From Streptomyces ficellus (lineage in GTDB: Bacteria; Actinomycetota; Actinomycetes; Streptomycetales; Streptomycetaceae), in assembly GCF_009739905.1 (NCBI RefSeq), contig NZ_CP034279.1:3286001-3350000 (forward strand): a stretch of 64,000 bases of DNA. The letters are read 5' to 3'. Positions 27,296-37,957 of the stretch are shown one piece after another. The position numbers were made by a program, and so were the translations under genes. Position 1 is the first letter of the stretch. Each line of letters opens with the position of its first letter. The notes beneath the pieces are model-generated. The model saw only the letters and a program-made list of their open reading frames with translations, ran no database searches and had not been told where the DNA came from.

Positions 27296-27467
27296 CTCGC
27301 GGGTTGTGAATATCCCGTTCGCCCATACCAGCGACTTCCACAGAGCAGCTCATCCGCTACGCTGAGTGACGAGAGGGTGCGGCTGAGGCACCGCCGGATC
27401 ACGGGAGGGGAAAGCGCGATGATCGACCGGAGCCGCCAGGAACGGGCGAAAACGCGTCCGGACATGC

Positions 27468-27502
27468 GACGACCCCCGCCGGGGGGGAGAGCGGGGGTCG
27501 TC
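27468..27502. terminator. G+C-rich hairpin upstream of HAD gene
   Basis: A perfect 12-bp stem GACGACCCCCGC/GCGGGGGTCGTC with an 11-nt G-rich loop. It may be a terminator or leader structure; there is no T-run. Confidence 0.45.
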
Positions 27503-27637
27503 TCTCCGGCCGACTCGGGGGGGGAGGAGCCGGACCGGGTTAGCACGGTCGCGAACGATCCGTGACTTCCATGGTGTACCCGAGAGCCTTCTCAGGCAAA
27601 CCCACACGCCCCAGCGTACGCCGAATGGCGGGCACCT

Positions 27638-28468
27638 ATGCTCGCACTCGTGGAAAACCACTCCTTGCCGCGCACAGCAGCCTTCTTTGACCTGGACAAG
27701 ACGGTCATTGCGAAGTCATCGACGTTGACCTTCAGCAAGTCCTTCTATCAAGGCGGCCTGATCAACCGCCGCGCCGTACTGCGGACTGCCTACATCCAGT
27801 TCGTCTTCCTGGCCGGCGGCGCCGACCACGAGCAGATGGAACGGATGCGGCAGTACCTCTCCGCACTCTGCAAGGGCTGGAACGTCCAGCAGGTCAAGGA
27901 CCTCGTCGCCGAGACCCTGCACGACCTGATCGACCCGATCATCTACGACGAGGCGGCATCCCTCATCGAGGAGCACCACGCCGCCGGCCGGGACGTCGTG
28001 ATCGTCTCCACCTCCGGCGCCGAGGTCGTCGAACCCATCGGCGAGATGCTCGGAGCCGACCGGGTCGTGGCCACGCGGATGGTCGTCGGCGACGACGGCT
28101 GCTTCACCGGAGAGGTGGAGTATTACGCCTACGGCCCCACCAAGGCGGAAGCCATCCGCGAGCTGGCCGAAGCGGAGGGGTACGACCTCTCCCGCTGCTA
28201 CGCCTACAGCGACTCGGCCACCGACCTGCCCATGCTGGAGGCCGTCGGCAACCCGTACACGGTCAACCCCGACCGGGCACTGCGCCGCGAGGCGACCGCC
28301 CGCGACTGGCCGGTTCTGGTCTTCAACCGCCCGGTCCGGCTGAAGCAGCGCCTGCCCGCATTCCGGATGCCTCCGCGCCCCGCGCTGGTGGCCGCCGCGG
28401 CGGTGGGCGCGGCCGCGGCCACGGCGGGCCTGGTCTGGTACGCCAGCAGGCGCCGGCAATCCGCATGA
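27638..28468 (+). CDS. HAD-IB phosphatase with C-terminal membrane helix
   Basis: A 276-residue HAD superfamily subfamily IB hydrolase (SerB/PSP-like). Motif I FFDLDKTV carries the nucleophile Asp; motif II is VSTSG, with Lys of PTKAEA, and motif IV is YAYSDSATDLPML. The C-terminus has a hydrophobic span VAAAAVGAAAATAGLVWYA followed by basic residues, anchoring it to the membrane with the enzyme inside. The substrate is unknown. Streptomyces orthologues have been annotated as morphological-differentiation-associated proteins (from memory, SCO3558/ORF1590). ATG 27638 is used; a GTG at 27650 is an alternative. No strong ribosome site is seen. Confidence 0.9.
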   Translation: MLALVENHSLPRTAAFFDLDKTVIAKSSTLTFSKSFYQGGLINRRAVLRTAYIQFVFLAGGADHEQMERMRQYLSALCKGWNVQQVKDLVAETLHDLIDPIIYDEAASLIEEHHAAGRDVVIVSTSGAEVVEPIGEMLGADRVVATRMVVGDDGCFTGEVEYYAYGPTKAEAIRELAEAEGYDLSRCYAYSDSATDLPMLEAVGNPYTVNPDRALRREATARDWPVLVFNRPVRLKQRLPAFRMPPRPALVAAAAVGAAAATAGLVWYASRRRQSA

Positions 28469-28871
28469 GCGGATCGTCCCCCCGGGCCCCACTCCCGACG
28501 GGCCCCGACGGGCCCCGACGGGCGGGGCGAAACAACTCAACAGTGAGCTTCAGGCGCTAAAAGGTGCAGACAGGGCTTTCGGATCCCCGCGGACGGTAGT
28601 ACAAAGGAATTAACGGCCCGCGAGACCGAGGACATCCGAAAGGATCACCTGTTGAGCAAGAAGGCCCCACGGACCGAACAGCACGAAAGCTGAGCACCCA
28701 CGCGACGTCGACCCGTCGATTACGGGCCAGCCGCACCAGGCGTCGGGCAAAGTCCCCGCCTGATGGGCACATATCGAGGACGCTTGGTAACTCGGCGGAC
28801 GTGCCAGCGGCGGTACCGCTCCGCGGTACCGCCGCAACCCTGTCCGAACCCGCCGGCCCCTGCCGTGGTTC
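28469..28871. other. Intergenic region with GACGGGCCCC repeats and a short reading frame
   Basis: 403 bp between convergent genes. It begins with direct repeats of CCCGACGGGC near 28492-28524 that may fold as a terminator, and contains the short frame described at 28652. No other gene is supported. Confidence 0.5.
28652..28763 (+). pseudogene. Possible small-protein gene split by a frameshift
   Basis: GAAAGGAT lies just upstream of TTG 28652, which opens a 13-codon frame, M-SKKAPRTEQHES, stopping at 28693. In the +1 frame the sequence then reads RDVDPSITGQPHQASGKVPA to a TGA at 28761-28763, which has no start codon of its own. Together they look like one small hydrophilic protein of about 36 residues broken by a single-base change, or a sequencing error. 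This is inference without homology support. Confidence 0.3.
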
Positions 28872-29753
28872 CTACGCCGCTCCGCGCTGGAGCGCCTCGC
28901 ACACCGCGGTGGACTCCCGGACCCCGAGCTCCACCGCTCGCCCGCAGTGCGTGATCCACGCCGCCATGCCCTCCGGAGTACCGGAGAGATAGCCCTCGAA
29001 GGCCGCCACGTACGCCGCCCGCCCCTGTTCGGCGTGGCCGACCTCAGCCGGGCAGATCGCCTTCGGGTCCAGGCCACTGCCGATCAGCACGAGCCGCTCG
29101 GCCGCCCGCGCCACCAGCCCGCTGTACGAGGTGAAGGGCCGCAGCGCCAGCAGCTCGCCGTGCACCACGGCGGCCGTCACCAACGCCGGGGCCGAGCTGC
29201 CCGTCACGATGAGGTCCGCCAGCCCCTCCAGCCGCCCCGCGACCTCCGCGGCACTCGGCAGCGGGGCCTCGATCAGGGGCTCGACCACGGGCTCACCGTC
29301 CCGCCGCGGCCGTCCCACCGAATCGGCCGGCGCACCGGCCGCCGCCTCGGAGCTGGCCACCGGGCTCGCCGCCGGGCCGGCCGGCCGGCCCGGGTCGCCC
29401 GCCGCGACCAGGTGGAGCCGGGCCAGCACCCGCATCGGCGACTGCCGCCAGATCGACAGCAACTGCCCAGCCTCGGCGCTCAGACGCAACGCGGCACCGA
29501 CCGTCCGCGCCTCCTCGTCACCGCCGAAGTCGGTACGCCGGCGCACCTCCTCCAGCGCCCAGTCGGCACCGGACAGGGCGGCCGAGCCGCGCGCGCCGCG
29601 CAGGGCGGCCTCCGACGCCACCTCATTGCTGCGGCGCCGCATCACACGGTGCCCGTAGACCCGGTCGACGGCCTTGCGAACGGAGTCCACCGCATCGGGC
29701 ACGCCGGGCAGCGTTCCCAGCGCGACCAGGGGGTCAGAGGGATTCGTACTCAT
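28872..29753 (-). CDS. Fic/DOC-like protein with degenerate active-site motif
   Basis: A 293-residue, mostly helical protein. About residues 200-216 (HGELLALRPFTSYSGLVARAA) align by eye with the Fic motif HxFxxGNGRxxR: the Pro-Phe, Gly and final Arg remain, but the catalytic His, the Asn and the first Arg are absent. AMP-transfer activity is therefore unlikely. Orthologues are annotated as oxidoreductase or unknown in streptomycetes (from memory). Residues 120-165 are a Pro/Ala linker of low complexity. ATG 29753 has no clear ribosome site. It is divergent from the ATPase at 29866. Confidence 0.7.
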   Translation of the reverse strand: MSTNPSDPLVALGTLPGVPDAVDSVRKAVDRVYGHRVMRRRSNEVASEAALRGARGSAALSGADWALEEVRRRTDFGGDEEARTVGAALRLSAEAGQLLSIWRQSPMRVLARLHLVAAGDPGRPAGPAASPVASSEAAAGAPADSVGRPRRDGEPVVEPLIEAPLPSAAEVAGRLEGLADLIVTGSSAPALVTAAVVHGELLALRPFTSYSGLVARAAERLVLIGSGLDPKAICPAEVGHAEQGRAAYVAAFEGYLSGTPEGMAAWITHCGRAVELGVRESTAVCEALQRGAA

Positions 29754-29865
29754 AGGTAGCGAGGCTACGCGCCCGGCCGACGGCACCCGCCCAGGAGTGG
29801 CCTTCCTCATACGCACCGGCGACTTCACGCAACTCCCCCACTACACACCGCTACGCTATCTGAAC

Positions 29866-30852
29866 ATGAAGATCGCTTTCGTAGGGAAGGGCGGCAGCGG
29901 CAAGACGACGCTGTCCTCGCTCTTCATCCGCCACCTCGTCGCCAACGAAGTCCCCGTCCTGGCGGTGGACGCCGACATCAACCAGCATCTCGGGGCCGCG
30001 CTGGGCCTGGACGAGGCAGAAGTGGCCGCACTGCCGGCGATGGGCGCGCACCTGCCGCTGATCAAGGAGTACCTGCGCGGCACCAACCCCCGGATCCCGT
30101 CCGCCGAGACGATGATCAAGACCACCCCGCCGGGCGAGGGATCGCGGCTGCTGCGCGTCCTGGAGGACAACCCGGTCTACGAGGCCTGCGCCCGCACCGT
30201 GCGCCTGGACGACGGCGACATCAGGCTGATGGCGACCGGGCCGTTCAGCGAGTCCGACCTCGGGGTCGCCTGCTACCACTCCAAGGTGGGCGCCGTGGAA
30301 CTGTGCCTGAACCACCTCGTCGACGGGGCCGACGAGTACGTCGTCGTCGACATGACGGCCGGCTCCGACTCGTTCGCGTCGGGGATGTTCACCCGGTTCG
30401 ACATGACGTTCCTGGTGGCCGAGCCGACCCGCAAGGGGGTTTCCGTCTACCGCCAGTACAAGGATTACGCGCGGGACTTCGGCGTCGAGCTGAGGGTGGT
30501 CGGCAACAAGGTGCAGGGCATGGAGGACGTCGACTTCCTCCGCGAGGAGATCGGCGACGACCTGCTGGTGACCGTCGGCCACTCGAACTGGGTCCGCTCG
30601 ATGGAGAAGGGCCGGCCGGCGCGCTTCGAGCTGCTGGAGGCCGAGAACCGGATGGCGTTGCAGTCGCTGCAGAACGCCGCGGACGACTCGTACCGGCACC
30701 GGGACTGGGAGCGCTACACGCGTCAGATGGTGCACTTCCACCTGAAGAACGCGGAGAGCTGGGGCAACGCGAAGACGGGGGCCGACCTGGCGGCACAGGT
30801 CGACCCCGGCTTCATACTCGGTGAGGGCCTGGGCGCGGCTCAGCCGGCCTGA
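29866..30852 (+). CDS. CooC/MinD-type P-loop ATPase
   Basis: A 328-residue SIMIBI ATPase. The deviant Walker A FVGKGGSGKTTLSS is at residues 5-17 with signature Lys, switch I VDADINQH follows, and Walker B-like YVVVDMTAGSDSF. The family includes CooC (nickel insertion into CO dehydrogenase) and related maturation ATPases, but no nickel enzyme is nearby, so the client is unknown. There is no ribosome site before ATG 29866. A -10-like TACGCT lies 8 nt upstream, so the mRNA may be leaderless. The 3' end overlaps the convergent deacetylase gene by 13 bp. Confidence 0.85.
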   Translation: MKIAFVGKGGSGKTTLSSLFIRHLVANEVPVLAVDADINQHLGAALGLDEAEVAALPAMGAHLPLIKEYLRGTNPRIPSAETMIKTTPPGEGSRLLRVLEDNPVYEACARTVRLDDGDIRLMATGPFSESDLGVACYHSKVGAVELCLNHLVDGADEYVVVDMTAGSDSFASGMFTRFDMTFLVAEPTRKGVSVYRQYKDYARDFGVELRVVGNKVQGMEDVDFLREEIGDDLLVTVGHSNWVRSMEKGRPARFELLEAENRMALQSLQNAADDSYRHRDWERYTRQMVHFHLKNAESWGNAKTGADLAAQVDPGFILGEGLGAAQPA

Positions 30853-32444
30853 CGACGGGCGCCGGGACCGGCCGGGACCGCCGGGACGGCGGGCGAGGCG
30901 GCGCCGGACGCCGGGGCGCCGGAGGGCTGGGCGGCGAGGAAGGCCGTCCAGCCGGCCTTCGGGGCCTCGCCGACCTTCAGGGTCCGCAGTTTGGCGAGGA
31001 CGGCGGGGTCCTGGGCGTCCAGCCAGTCGGCGAGCTGCCGGAATGACACGCACCGCACCTCGCTGCGGCCGCAGACGTTGGCGATCGTCTCCTCGATGGC
31101 ACGCATGTAGGTGCCGCCGTTCCACGACTCGAAGTGGTTGCCGATGATCAGTGGCGCGCGGTTGCCGTTGTACGCGCGCTCGAAGGCCTGGATCATCCCG
31201 TCCCGGAACTGGTTGCCCCAGAACTGGTGCATCGACGGGGCGCCCTTGGTGGTCCCCGACTGGTTGACCAGGAAGTTGTAGTCCATGGACAGCGTTTCGA
31301 AGGCCCGCCCGGGCACCGGGATCATCTGGAGCGAGAGGTCCCACAGGCCCTGGTCCTTGCCGGGCCACACCTGGTTGTTGACGCCGCTCGTGTCGTAGCG
31401 CCAGCCGAGCTCGCTCGCGGCCCGGACGAAGTTGTCACGGCCTTCCAGGCAGGGGGTGCGGGCGCCGATGAGTTCCGTCTCGTAGTCGAACGGCAGCGGC
31501 TTCTCCGTCGTCAGGCCGGCGTTCGTCTTCCACTGCTTCACGAAGGCCTTCGCCTGGGCGATCTCGCTCTTCCAGTCCTCGACCGACCAGGTGCCGACAC
31601 CGCTCTGCGGGCCGCAGAAGTGGCCGTTGAAGTGGGTGCCGATCTCATTGCCCTCCTGCCAGGCACCGCGCAGTTCGCGCACGGTGGCGCGGATGCCCTC
31701 GGTGTCGTTGAAGCCGATGTCGGAGCGGCCGGGGGCGTGACCGGGCGGTACGTACAGCTTCGCCTTCTCCTGCGGCAGCATGTAGACGCCGCTGAGGAAG
31801 TACGTCATCGTCGCGCCGTGCTTCTTGCCCACCTTGCGGAAGTGGGAGAAGAGCTTCTGGCTGTCCTCGCCGGCGCCGTCCCAGGAGAAGACGACGAACT
31901 GAGGGGGTTTCTGGCCGGGCTTGAGCCGTTCCGGCTTGCTCAGGCCGGGCTGGGCGCCGGTGTAGGCCGTCGAACCGTCCCCGATGAGCCGTACCACGCT
32001 CTTGGGCGCGCCGACCCGCTTGGGGCCTCCGGCGCCCGCGGCGGGATCGCCGGACCCGCTGCATCCGGCCAGGCCCGCCACCAGGGCCGCCGCCACACCC
32101 GCCGCGACCGCCACCGCACCGGCGGGGCGCCCACCGCGAGCGGCACCGCCGCGGCCGCCCCCGCCGGAAACGACCACGCCTGCCCCGCGACCCCCTGAAC
32201 CCGCGGACCCGCCGGACCCGCCGGACCCGAATCCGCCCGGGGCGGTCGGGGCCGGGGCGGTCGAGGTCGGGGCGGTCGGGGTCGGGGCGGCGGCGCTGCG
32301 GGCGGTTCCGGCCTGGGCGGTTCTGTACGCGGCGAGCCGCCGGACGGCGCCCGTGCGGGCGGCGGTTCGCCGGGCGGCGCTCTGCGGCGCGGCGCCCGTG
32401 CGGGCGGGGAGCCCGTGCGGGGCGGTTTCGTTCGTGGCGGCCAT
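30840..32444 (-). CDS. Polysaccharide deacetylase-like lipoprotein
   Basis: A 534-residue protein if started at ATG 32444 (AAGGGT upstream). Residues 1-105 would then be an Ala/Pro/Gly-rich stretch before the hydrophobic segment AVAVAAGVAAALVAGLAGC, which ends in a lipobox. A GTG at 32177 (residue 90, GGGGCAGGC upstream) would give a normal lipoprotein signal and a 445-residue protein, closer to the family length; I regard it as quite possible. The catalytic domain resembles NodB-fold deacetylases: VVFSWDGAGED supplies Asp residues and GTHFNGHFCG the His-x3-His metal ligands. It probably acts on cell-envelope glycan (inference). Confidence 0.82.
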   Translation of the reverse strand: MAATNETAPHGLPARTGAAPQSAARRTAARTGAVRRLAAYRTAQAGTARSAAAPTPTAPTSTAPAPTAPGGFGSGGSGGSAGSGGRGAGVVVSGGGGRGGAARGGRPAGAVAVAAGVAAALVAGLAGCSGSGDPAAGAGGPKRVGAPKSVVRLIGDGSTAYTGAQPGLSKPERLKPGQKPPQFVVFSWDGAGEDSQKLFSHFRKVGKKHGATMTYFLSGVYMLPQEKAKLYVPPGHAPGRSDIGFNDTEGIRATVRELRGAWQEGNEIGTHFNGHFCGPQSGVGTWSVEDWKSEIAQAKAFVKQWKTNAGLTTEKPLPFDYETELIGARTPCLEGRDNFVRAASELGWRYDTSGVNNQVWPGKDQGLWDLSLQMIPVPGRAFETLSMDYNFLVNQSGTTKGAPSMHQFWGNQFRDGMIQAFERAYNGNRAPLIIGNHFESWNGGTYMRAIEETIANVCGRSEVRCVSFRQLADWLDAQDPAVLAKLRTLKVGEAPKAGWTAFLAAQPSGAPASGAASPAVPAVPAGPGARRQAG

Positions 32445-32519
32445 CTTCCGCCCACCCTTCTCGTGGTCCACGGAGGTCTCTGCTGCGAGCGCCGTCAACC
32501 TCGCACCACGGAAGGCGAC

Positions 32520-32645
32520 ATGAAGATACGACAAGCCGTACTAGAACGATTAATCACCGAATCAGGTGAAACATTGCACCTTATGCATCGAAAATAATGC
32601 CGAAATCTTTACTCTGCATTACGATCCGTTTACAGAGAGTTGGAA
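32520..32645. promoter_or_regulatory. A+T-rich island between deacetylase and SulP genes
   Basis: About 125 bp with roughly 40% G+C by eye, in a chromosome above 70%. It contains TTAATCA, AAAATAATG and TCTTTACTCTGCATTACG words. It separates the divergent deacetylase and SulP genes and is a likely regulatory region, possibly a target for the A+T-preferring Lsr2 protein (inference). Confidence 0.5.
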
Positions 32646-32743
32646 CGTTCCCGCCACTGCACGCCGTGACCCACGGCCGCGACCCCACGTTCGTTCGACC
32701 CGCACGTACCGCGACCGCGTAGCCCCGGAGGAGACGGGAAACC

Positions 32744-35497
32744 ATGACTGCCTGCACCCCGGCCCGCACGAACCGCACCGCCCGGACCGGCCTCCCCGGC
32801 CGTGCGCTCCGTGCAGCGGCGCGGCCCCGCTTCAGGCGGCCGCACAGCCCGCCACCGGAGGGGGGAGGACGCCGGTTCCCCGTCGCGGGCGCCGACGTGT
32901 CCGCCTCCATCGCCGTGTTCCTCATCGCGCTGCCGCTCTCCCTCGGCATCGCGCTCGCCACCGGCGCCCCGCTCCAGGCCGGGCTGGTGGCCGCCGCGGT
33001 CGGCGGTCTCGTCGCCGGCCGGCTCGGCGGCTCACCGCTCCAGGTCAGCGGGCCCGCCGCCGGCCTGACGCTCGTCACCGCCGAACTGATCCAGAAGTAC
33101 GGCTGGCGCACCACCTGCGCCATCACCGTCCTGGCGGGCCTCGCCCAACTGGCCCTGTCGGCGCTGCGTGTGGCGCGCTCCGCGCTCGTCGTGTCCCCGG
33201 CGATCGTGCACGGCATGGTGGCCGGCATCGGCACCACCATCGCCCTGGCCCAGCTCCATGTCGTCCTCGGTGGTACGCCACAGAGCTCGGCCGTCGACAA
33301 CGTCCGCGGGCTGCCCGCCCAGTTGGCCGACCTGCACACGGCCGCCGTGTCCGTGAGCGCGGTGACGGTCCTCGTCCTGCTGGCGTGGCCACGGCTCCCC
33401 GGGCGGGTGGGCCGCGGCCTGCGGAAACTGCCGGCCGCCCTCGCCGCCGTCGCCTTGGCGACCCTCCTGGCCCTCGCCGCGGGAATCGGCGTACCCCGCG
33501 TCGACCTGCCGTCCTGGAGCAGTCACGCCCTCCCAGGACTGCCCGAGGGGCCCGTCCTGGGCATCGCCGTGGGCGTCCTGACCATCACACTGGTCACCAG
33601 CGTCCAGTCCCTGCTGTCGGCCGTCGCGGTCGACAAGCTGGTGGCGGCCCGCAAGGACACCACGGTCCATGTGCCGCGCGCCGACCTCAACCGGGAGCTG
33701 GCGGGGCAGGGAGCCGCGAACATCGTCTCCGGCGCGCTCGGCGGGCTGCCCGTCGCCGGCGTCGCCGTGCGCAGCGTGGCCAATGTGTCGGCCGGTGCGG
33801 TGAGCAGGCACTCCACGATGCTGCACGGCGCGTGGGTGGTGCTGGCCGCCCTCGTCCTCGTACCCGTCCTGGACCTGATCCCGCTGCCGGCGCTGGCCGC
33901 GCTCGTCATGGTCATCGGCATCCAGATGGTCAGCATCACCCACATCCGCAGCGTCACCCGCCACCGCGAAGTGCTCGTCTACGCGGTGACGGTGTCCGGG
34001 GTGGTCCTCATCGGGATCCTGGAGGGCGTGGCGCTCGGGATCGTCGCGGCCAGTGGTGTCGCCATGCACCGGCTGACCAGGACGCGGATCACGCGTGAGA
34101 CGTCCGACGGCGCCGAACGCATCAAGGTGCGTGGACAGTTGACCTTCCTGGCCGTGCCCCGGCTGAGCCGGACGCTGCACCAGATCCCCCAGGGCGCGAG
34201 CGTCGTCGTCGAGCTGGACGGGTCGTTCATGGACCACGCCGCCTACGAGACCCTGCAGGACTGGCAGACGTCCCACATCGTCCGGGGCGGGCAGGTCGAG
34301 GTGACCGGCCGCGCGGGCGTGCGGATCGCCGAACCCGGCGCGGGCGCGCACGCCTGCTGTCGCCCCTGGACGCCCTGGCGCAACCACCACTGCGGAGAAC
34401 ATCCGGCCGCCGAGCCGAAGCGGCACATGAAGAGTCAGCAACTGGCCAACGGGCTGAGCTCCTTCCAGCGCAACACGGCCCCGCTGGTGCGCGAGGAGCT
34501 CGCACGGCTCGCCCGGGAGGGCCAGCGGCCCTCGCAGCTCTTCCTCACGTGCGCCGATTCGCGGCTGGTCACCAGCATGATCACGGCCAGCGGGCCGGGC
34601 GACCTGTTCACCGTGCGCAACGTCGGAAACCTGGTACCGCTGCCGGGCGCGGAGAGCGGGGACGACTCCGTGGCGGCCGCGATCGAGTACGCGGTGGAGG
34701 TGCTGCGCGTGCAGTCGATCACCGTGTGCGGGCACTCGGACTGCGGGGCGATGCAGACCCTGCTGAACCTCGACCCGGACGCGCCCCAGACACCGCTGCG
34801 GCGCTGGCTGCGCCACGGGACGGCGAGCCTGGAACGGATGAAGAGCACGCACCGCACCTGGGCCCGGCTCTCCGGAGGCCCGTCCGGCGACAGCACGGGC
34901 CGGCTCCCCGCCGACGCCGCCGAGCAGCTGTGCCTGACGAACGTGGTCCAGCAGCTGGAGCACCTCAAGGCCCACGAGGCGGTGGCGCGGCGGCTCGCGG
35001 ACGGCACGCTGGAGCTGCACGGCATGTACTTCCACGTGGGCGAGGCCCAGGCGTACCTGCTGTCCGGGCCCGAGCCGTCAGGGCTCGCGCTGTCGGAAAC
35101 CGGGGCGTCGGAAACCGGGGTGTCGGAAACCGAGCTGTCGGAAACCGGACTGCCGGGCACCGACCTCAGTGCGGGCAGCCCACGGGAGGGCGGCGAGCGC
35201 GCCCTCTTCCACTGGGTGGCCCCGACCGCCCCCGCCCCGTCCGAACGTCTGCCCGCCGGACGCTCCTCCACCGGGCAGTCCGCCGCCGAACCGGACGGCG
35301 CCCAGCCCGTCGGTGCCGAACCCGTCGGTGCCGAACCCGTCGGTGCCGAACCCGTCGGTGCCGAACCCGTCGGTGCCGAACCCGTCGGTGCCGACCGGGA
35401 CGGTGCCCAGCCCGTTGATCCCGAACCCGTCGGCGCGGACTCCGTCTCCCGCGCGGCCCCCGCGCGGCCGTCGCCGAAGGAGGGTGCGCCCGCCTGA
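32744..35497 (+). CDS. SulP anion transporter fused to beta-carbonic anhydrase
   Basis: A 917-residue bifunctional protein. The SulP membrane domain spans about 45-450 (ADVSASIAVFLIALPLSLGIALATG, QVSGPAAGLT), then a short STAS-like region to 520. A beta-carbonic anhydrase follows, about 575-770, with zinc ligands in LTCADSRL (near 602) and CGHSDCGAM (near 662). Fused SulP-CA proteins probably take up bicarbonate and interconvert it with CO2 for carboxylases (family knowledge, inference). The last 140 residues are disordered repeats (SETG x4, PVGAE x6). ATG 32744 follows GGAGGAG. The gene lies 253 bp before acsA. Confidence 0.92.
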   Translation: MTACTPARTNRTARTGLPGRALRAAARPRFRRPHSPPPEGGGRRFPVAGADVSASIAVFLIALPLSLGIALATGAPLQAGLVAAAVGGLVAGRLGGSPLQVSGPAAGLTLVTAELIQKYGWRTTCAITVLAGLAQLALSALRVARSALVVSPAIVHGMVAGIGTTIALAQLHVVLGGTPQSSAVDNVRGLPAQLADLHTAAVSVSAVTVLVLLAWPRLPGRVGRGLRKLPAALAAVALATLLALAAGIGVPRVDLPSWSSHALPGLPEGPVLGIAVGVLTITLVTSVQSLLSAVAVDKLVAARKDTTVHVPRADLNRELAGQGAANIVSGALGGLPVAGVAVRSVANVSAGAVSRHSTMLHGAWVVLAALVLVPVLDLIPLPALAALVMVIGIQMVSITHIRSVTRHREVLVYAVTVSGVVLIGILEGVALGIVAASGVAMHRLTRTRITRETSDGAERIKVRGQLTFLAVPRLSRTLHQIPQGASVVVELDGSFMDHAAYETLQDWQTSHIVRGGQVEVTGRAGVRIAEPGAGAHACCRPWTPWRNHHCGEHPAAEPKRHMKSQQLANGLSSFQRNTAPLVREELARLAREGQRPSQLFLTCADSRLVTSMITASGPGDLFTVRNVGNLVPLPGAESGDDSVAAAIEYAVEVLRVQSITVCGHSDCGAMQTLLNLDPDAPQTPLRRWLRHGTASLERMKSTHRTWARLSGGPSGDSTGRLPADAAEQLCLTNVVQQLEHLKAHEAVARRLADGTLELHGMYFHVGEAQAYLLSGPEPSGLALSETGASETGVSETELSETGLPGTDLSAGSPREGGERALFHWVAPTAPAPSERLPAGRSSTGQSAAEPDGAQPVGAEPVGAEPVGAEPVGAEPVGAEPVGADRDGAQPVDPEPVGADSVSRAAPARPSPKEGAPA
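35090..35149. repeat. 15-bp in-frame repeat encoding xSETG
   Basis: Four units of CTGTCGGAAACCGGG-like sequence in the 3' part of the SulP-carbonic anhydrase gene. Confidence 0.8.
35306..35395. repeat. 15-bp in-frame repeat encoding PVGAE
   Basis: Six tandem units of CCCGTCGGTGCCGAA, five exact and the last ending GAC, in the C-terminal tail of the SulP-carbonic anhydrase gene. It is near-identical and so likely to vary in copy number between strains. Confidence 0.95.
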
Positions 35498-35652
35498 ACC
35501 TCCGGTGGTCCGCATCCGTGGGACTGAACGGTGGCCCCTTCTCCCCACCGCCCGGGGAGGAGGGGTCACTTGACCCCCTGGTCCCGCTCACCCCCTCAGC
35601 CGATTCCCGCCGGGCTCCTCCACCCGACCTCCACCCGGGTCATCCACGCGAG

Positions 35653-35665
35653 AGGTCTAAACCAA
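35653..35665. promoter_or_regulatory. DasR-type (dre-like) operator upstream of acsA
   Basis: AGGTCTAAACCAA contains GGTCTAAACCA, one change from the dre core GGTCTAGACCA bound by the GntR regulator DasR. It sits 86 bp upstream of the acsA GTG. Direct repression of acsA by DasR has been reported in Saccharopolyspora erythraea, which supports the assignment. Confidence 0.6.
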
Positions 35666-35750
35666 TGGGCTGGAAGCTCTTGTCACCCGGGCATATCGCT
35701 GATGAGCTATGGGCTGGGACACATCGGACGCCCCGGGAATGGGAGATGTC

Positions 35751-37706
<1,956 letters not shown>

Positions 37707-37737
37707 CCGGACGCGACGGAACGAGAAGAAGTATCAC

Positions 37738-37771
37738 GAGGGCATCCGGCGACGACGCGCCGGATGCCCTC
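37738..37771 (+). terminator. acsA terminator
   Basis: A perfect 14-bp stem GAGGGCATCCGGCG/CGCCGGATGCCCTC with a 6-nt loop, 31 bp past the acsA stop and followed by TTCG. Confidence 0.9.
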
Positions 37772-37957
37772 TTCGCGCATAAGGTGTCATTCACCGGATA
37801 TGCCCTTGCGCGCGCCGGGTAGGGTTAAAGCCGCGTCAACAAAATGACCACAGGGTCCAACCACAGGTCCACAGGTCCGCAGGTCCACAGGTGCGCCGGG
37901 AAGTCTGGTCGGCATGTGCTTCGTCATGCCCGCCGAACCGACCGGAGGTCCGCCACC

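Larger units (their letters stand above)
27104..27637. promoter_or_regulatory. Divergent regulatory region of the Tad operon and HAD gene
   Basis: 534 bp with no supportable gene. It holds a DnaA-box-like pair at 27277-27295 and a G+C hairpin at 27468-27502. Both the Tad operon (minus) and the HAD gene (plus) must start here. I cannot fix a promoter. Confidence 0.5.
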
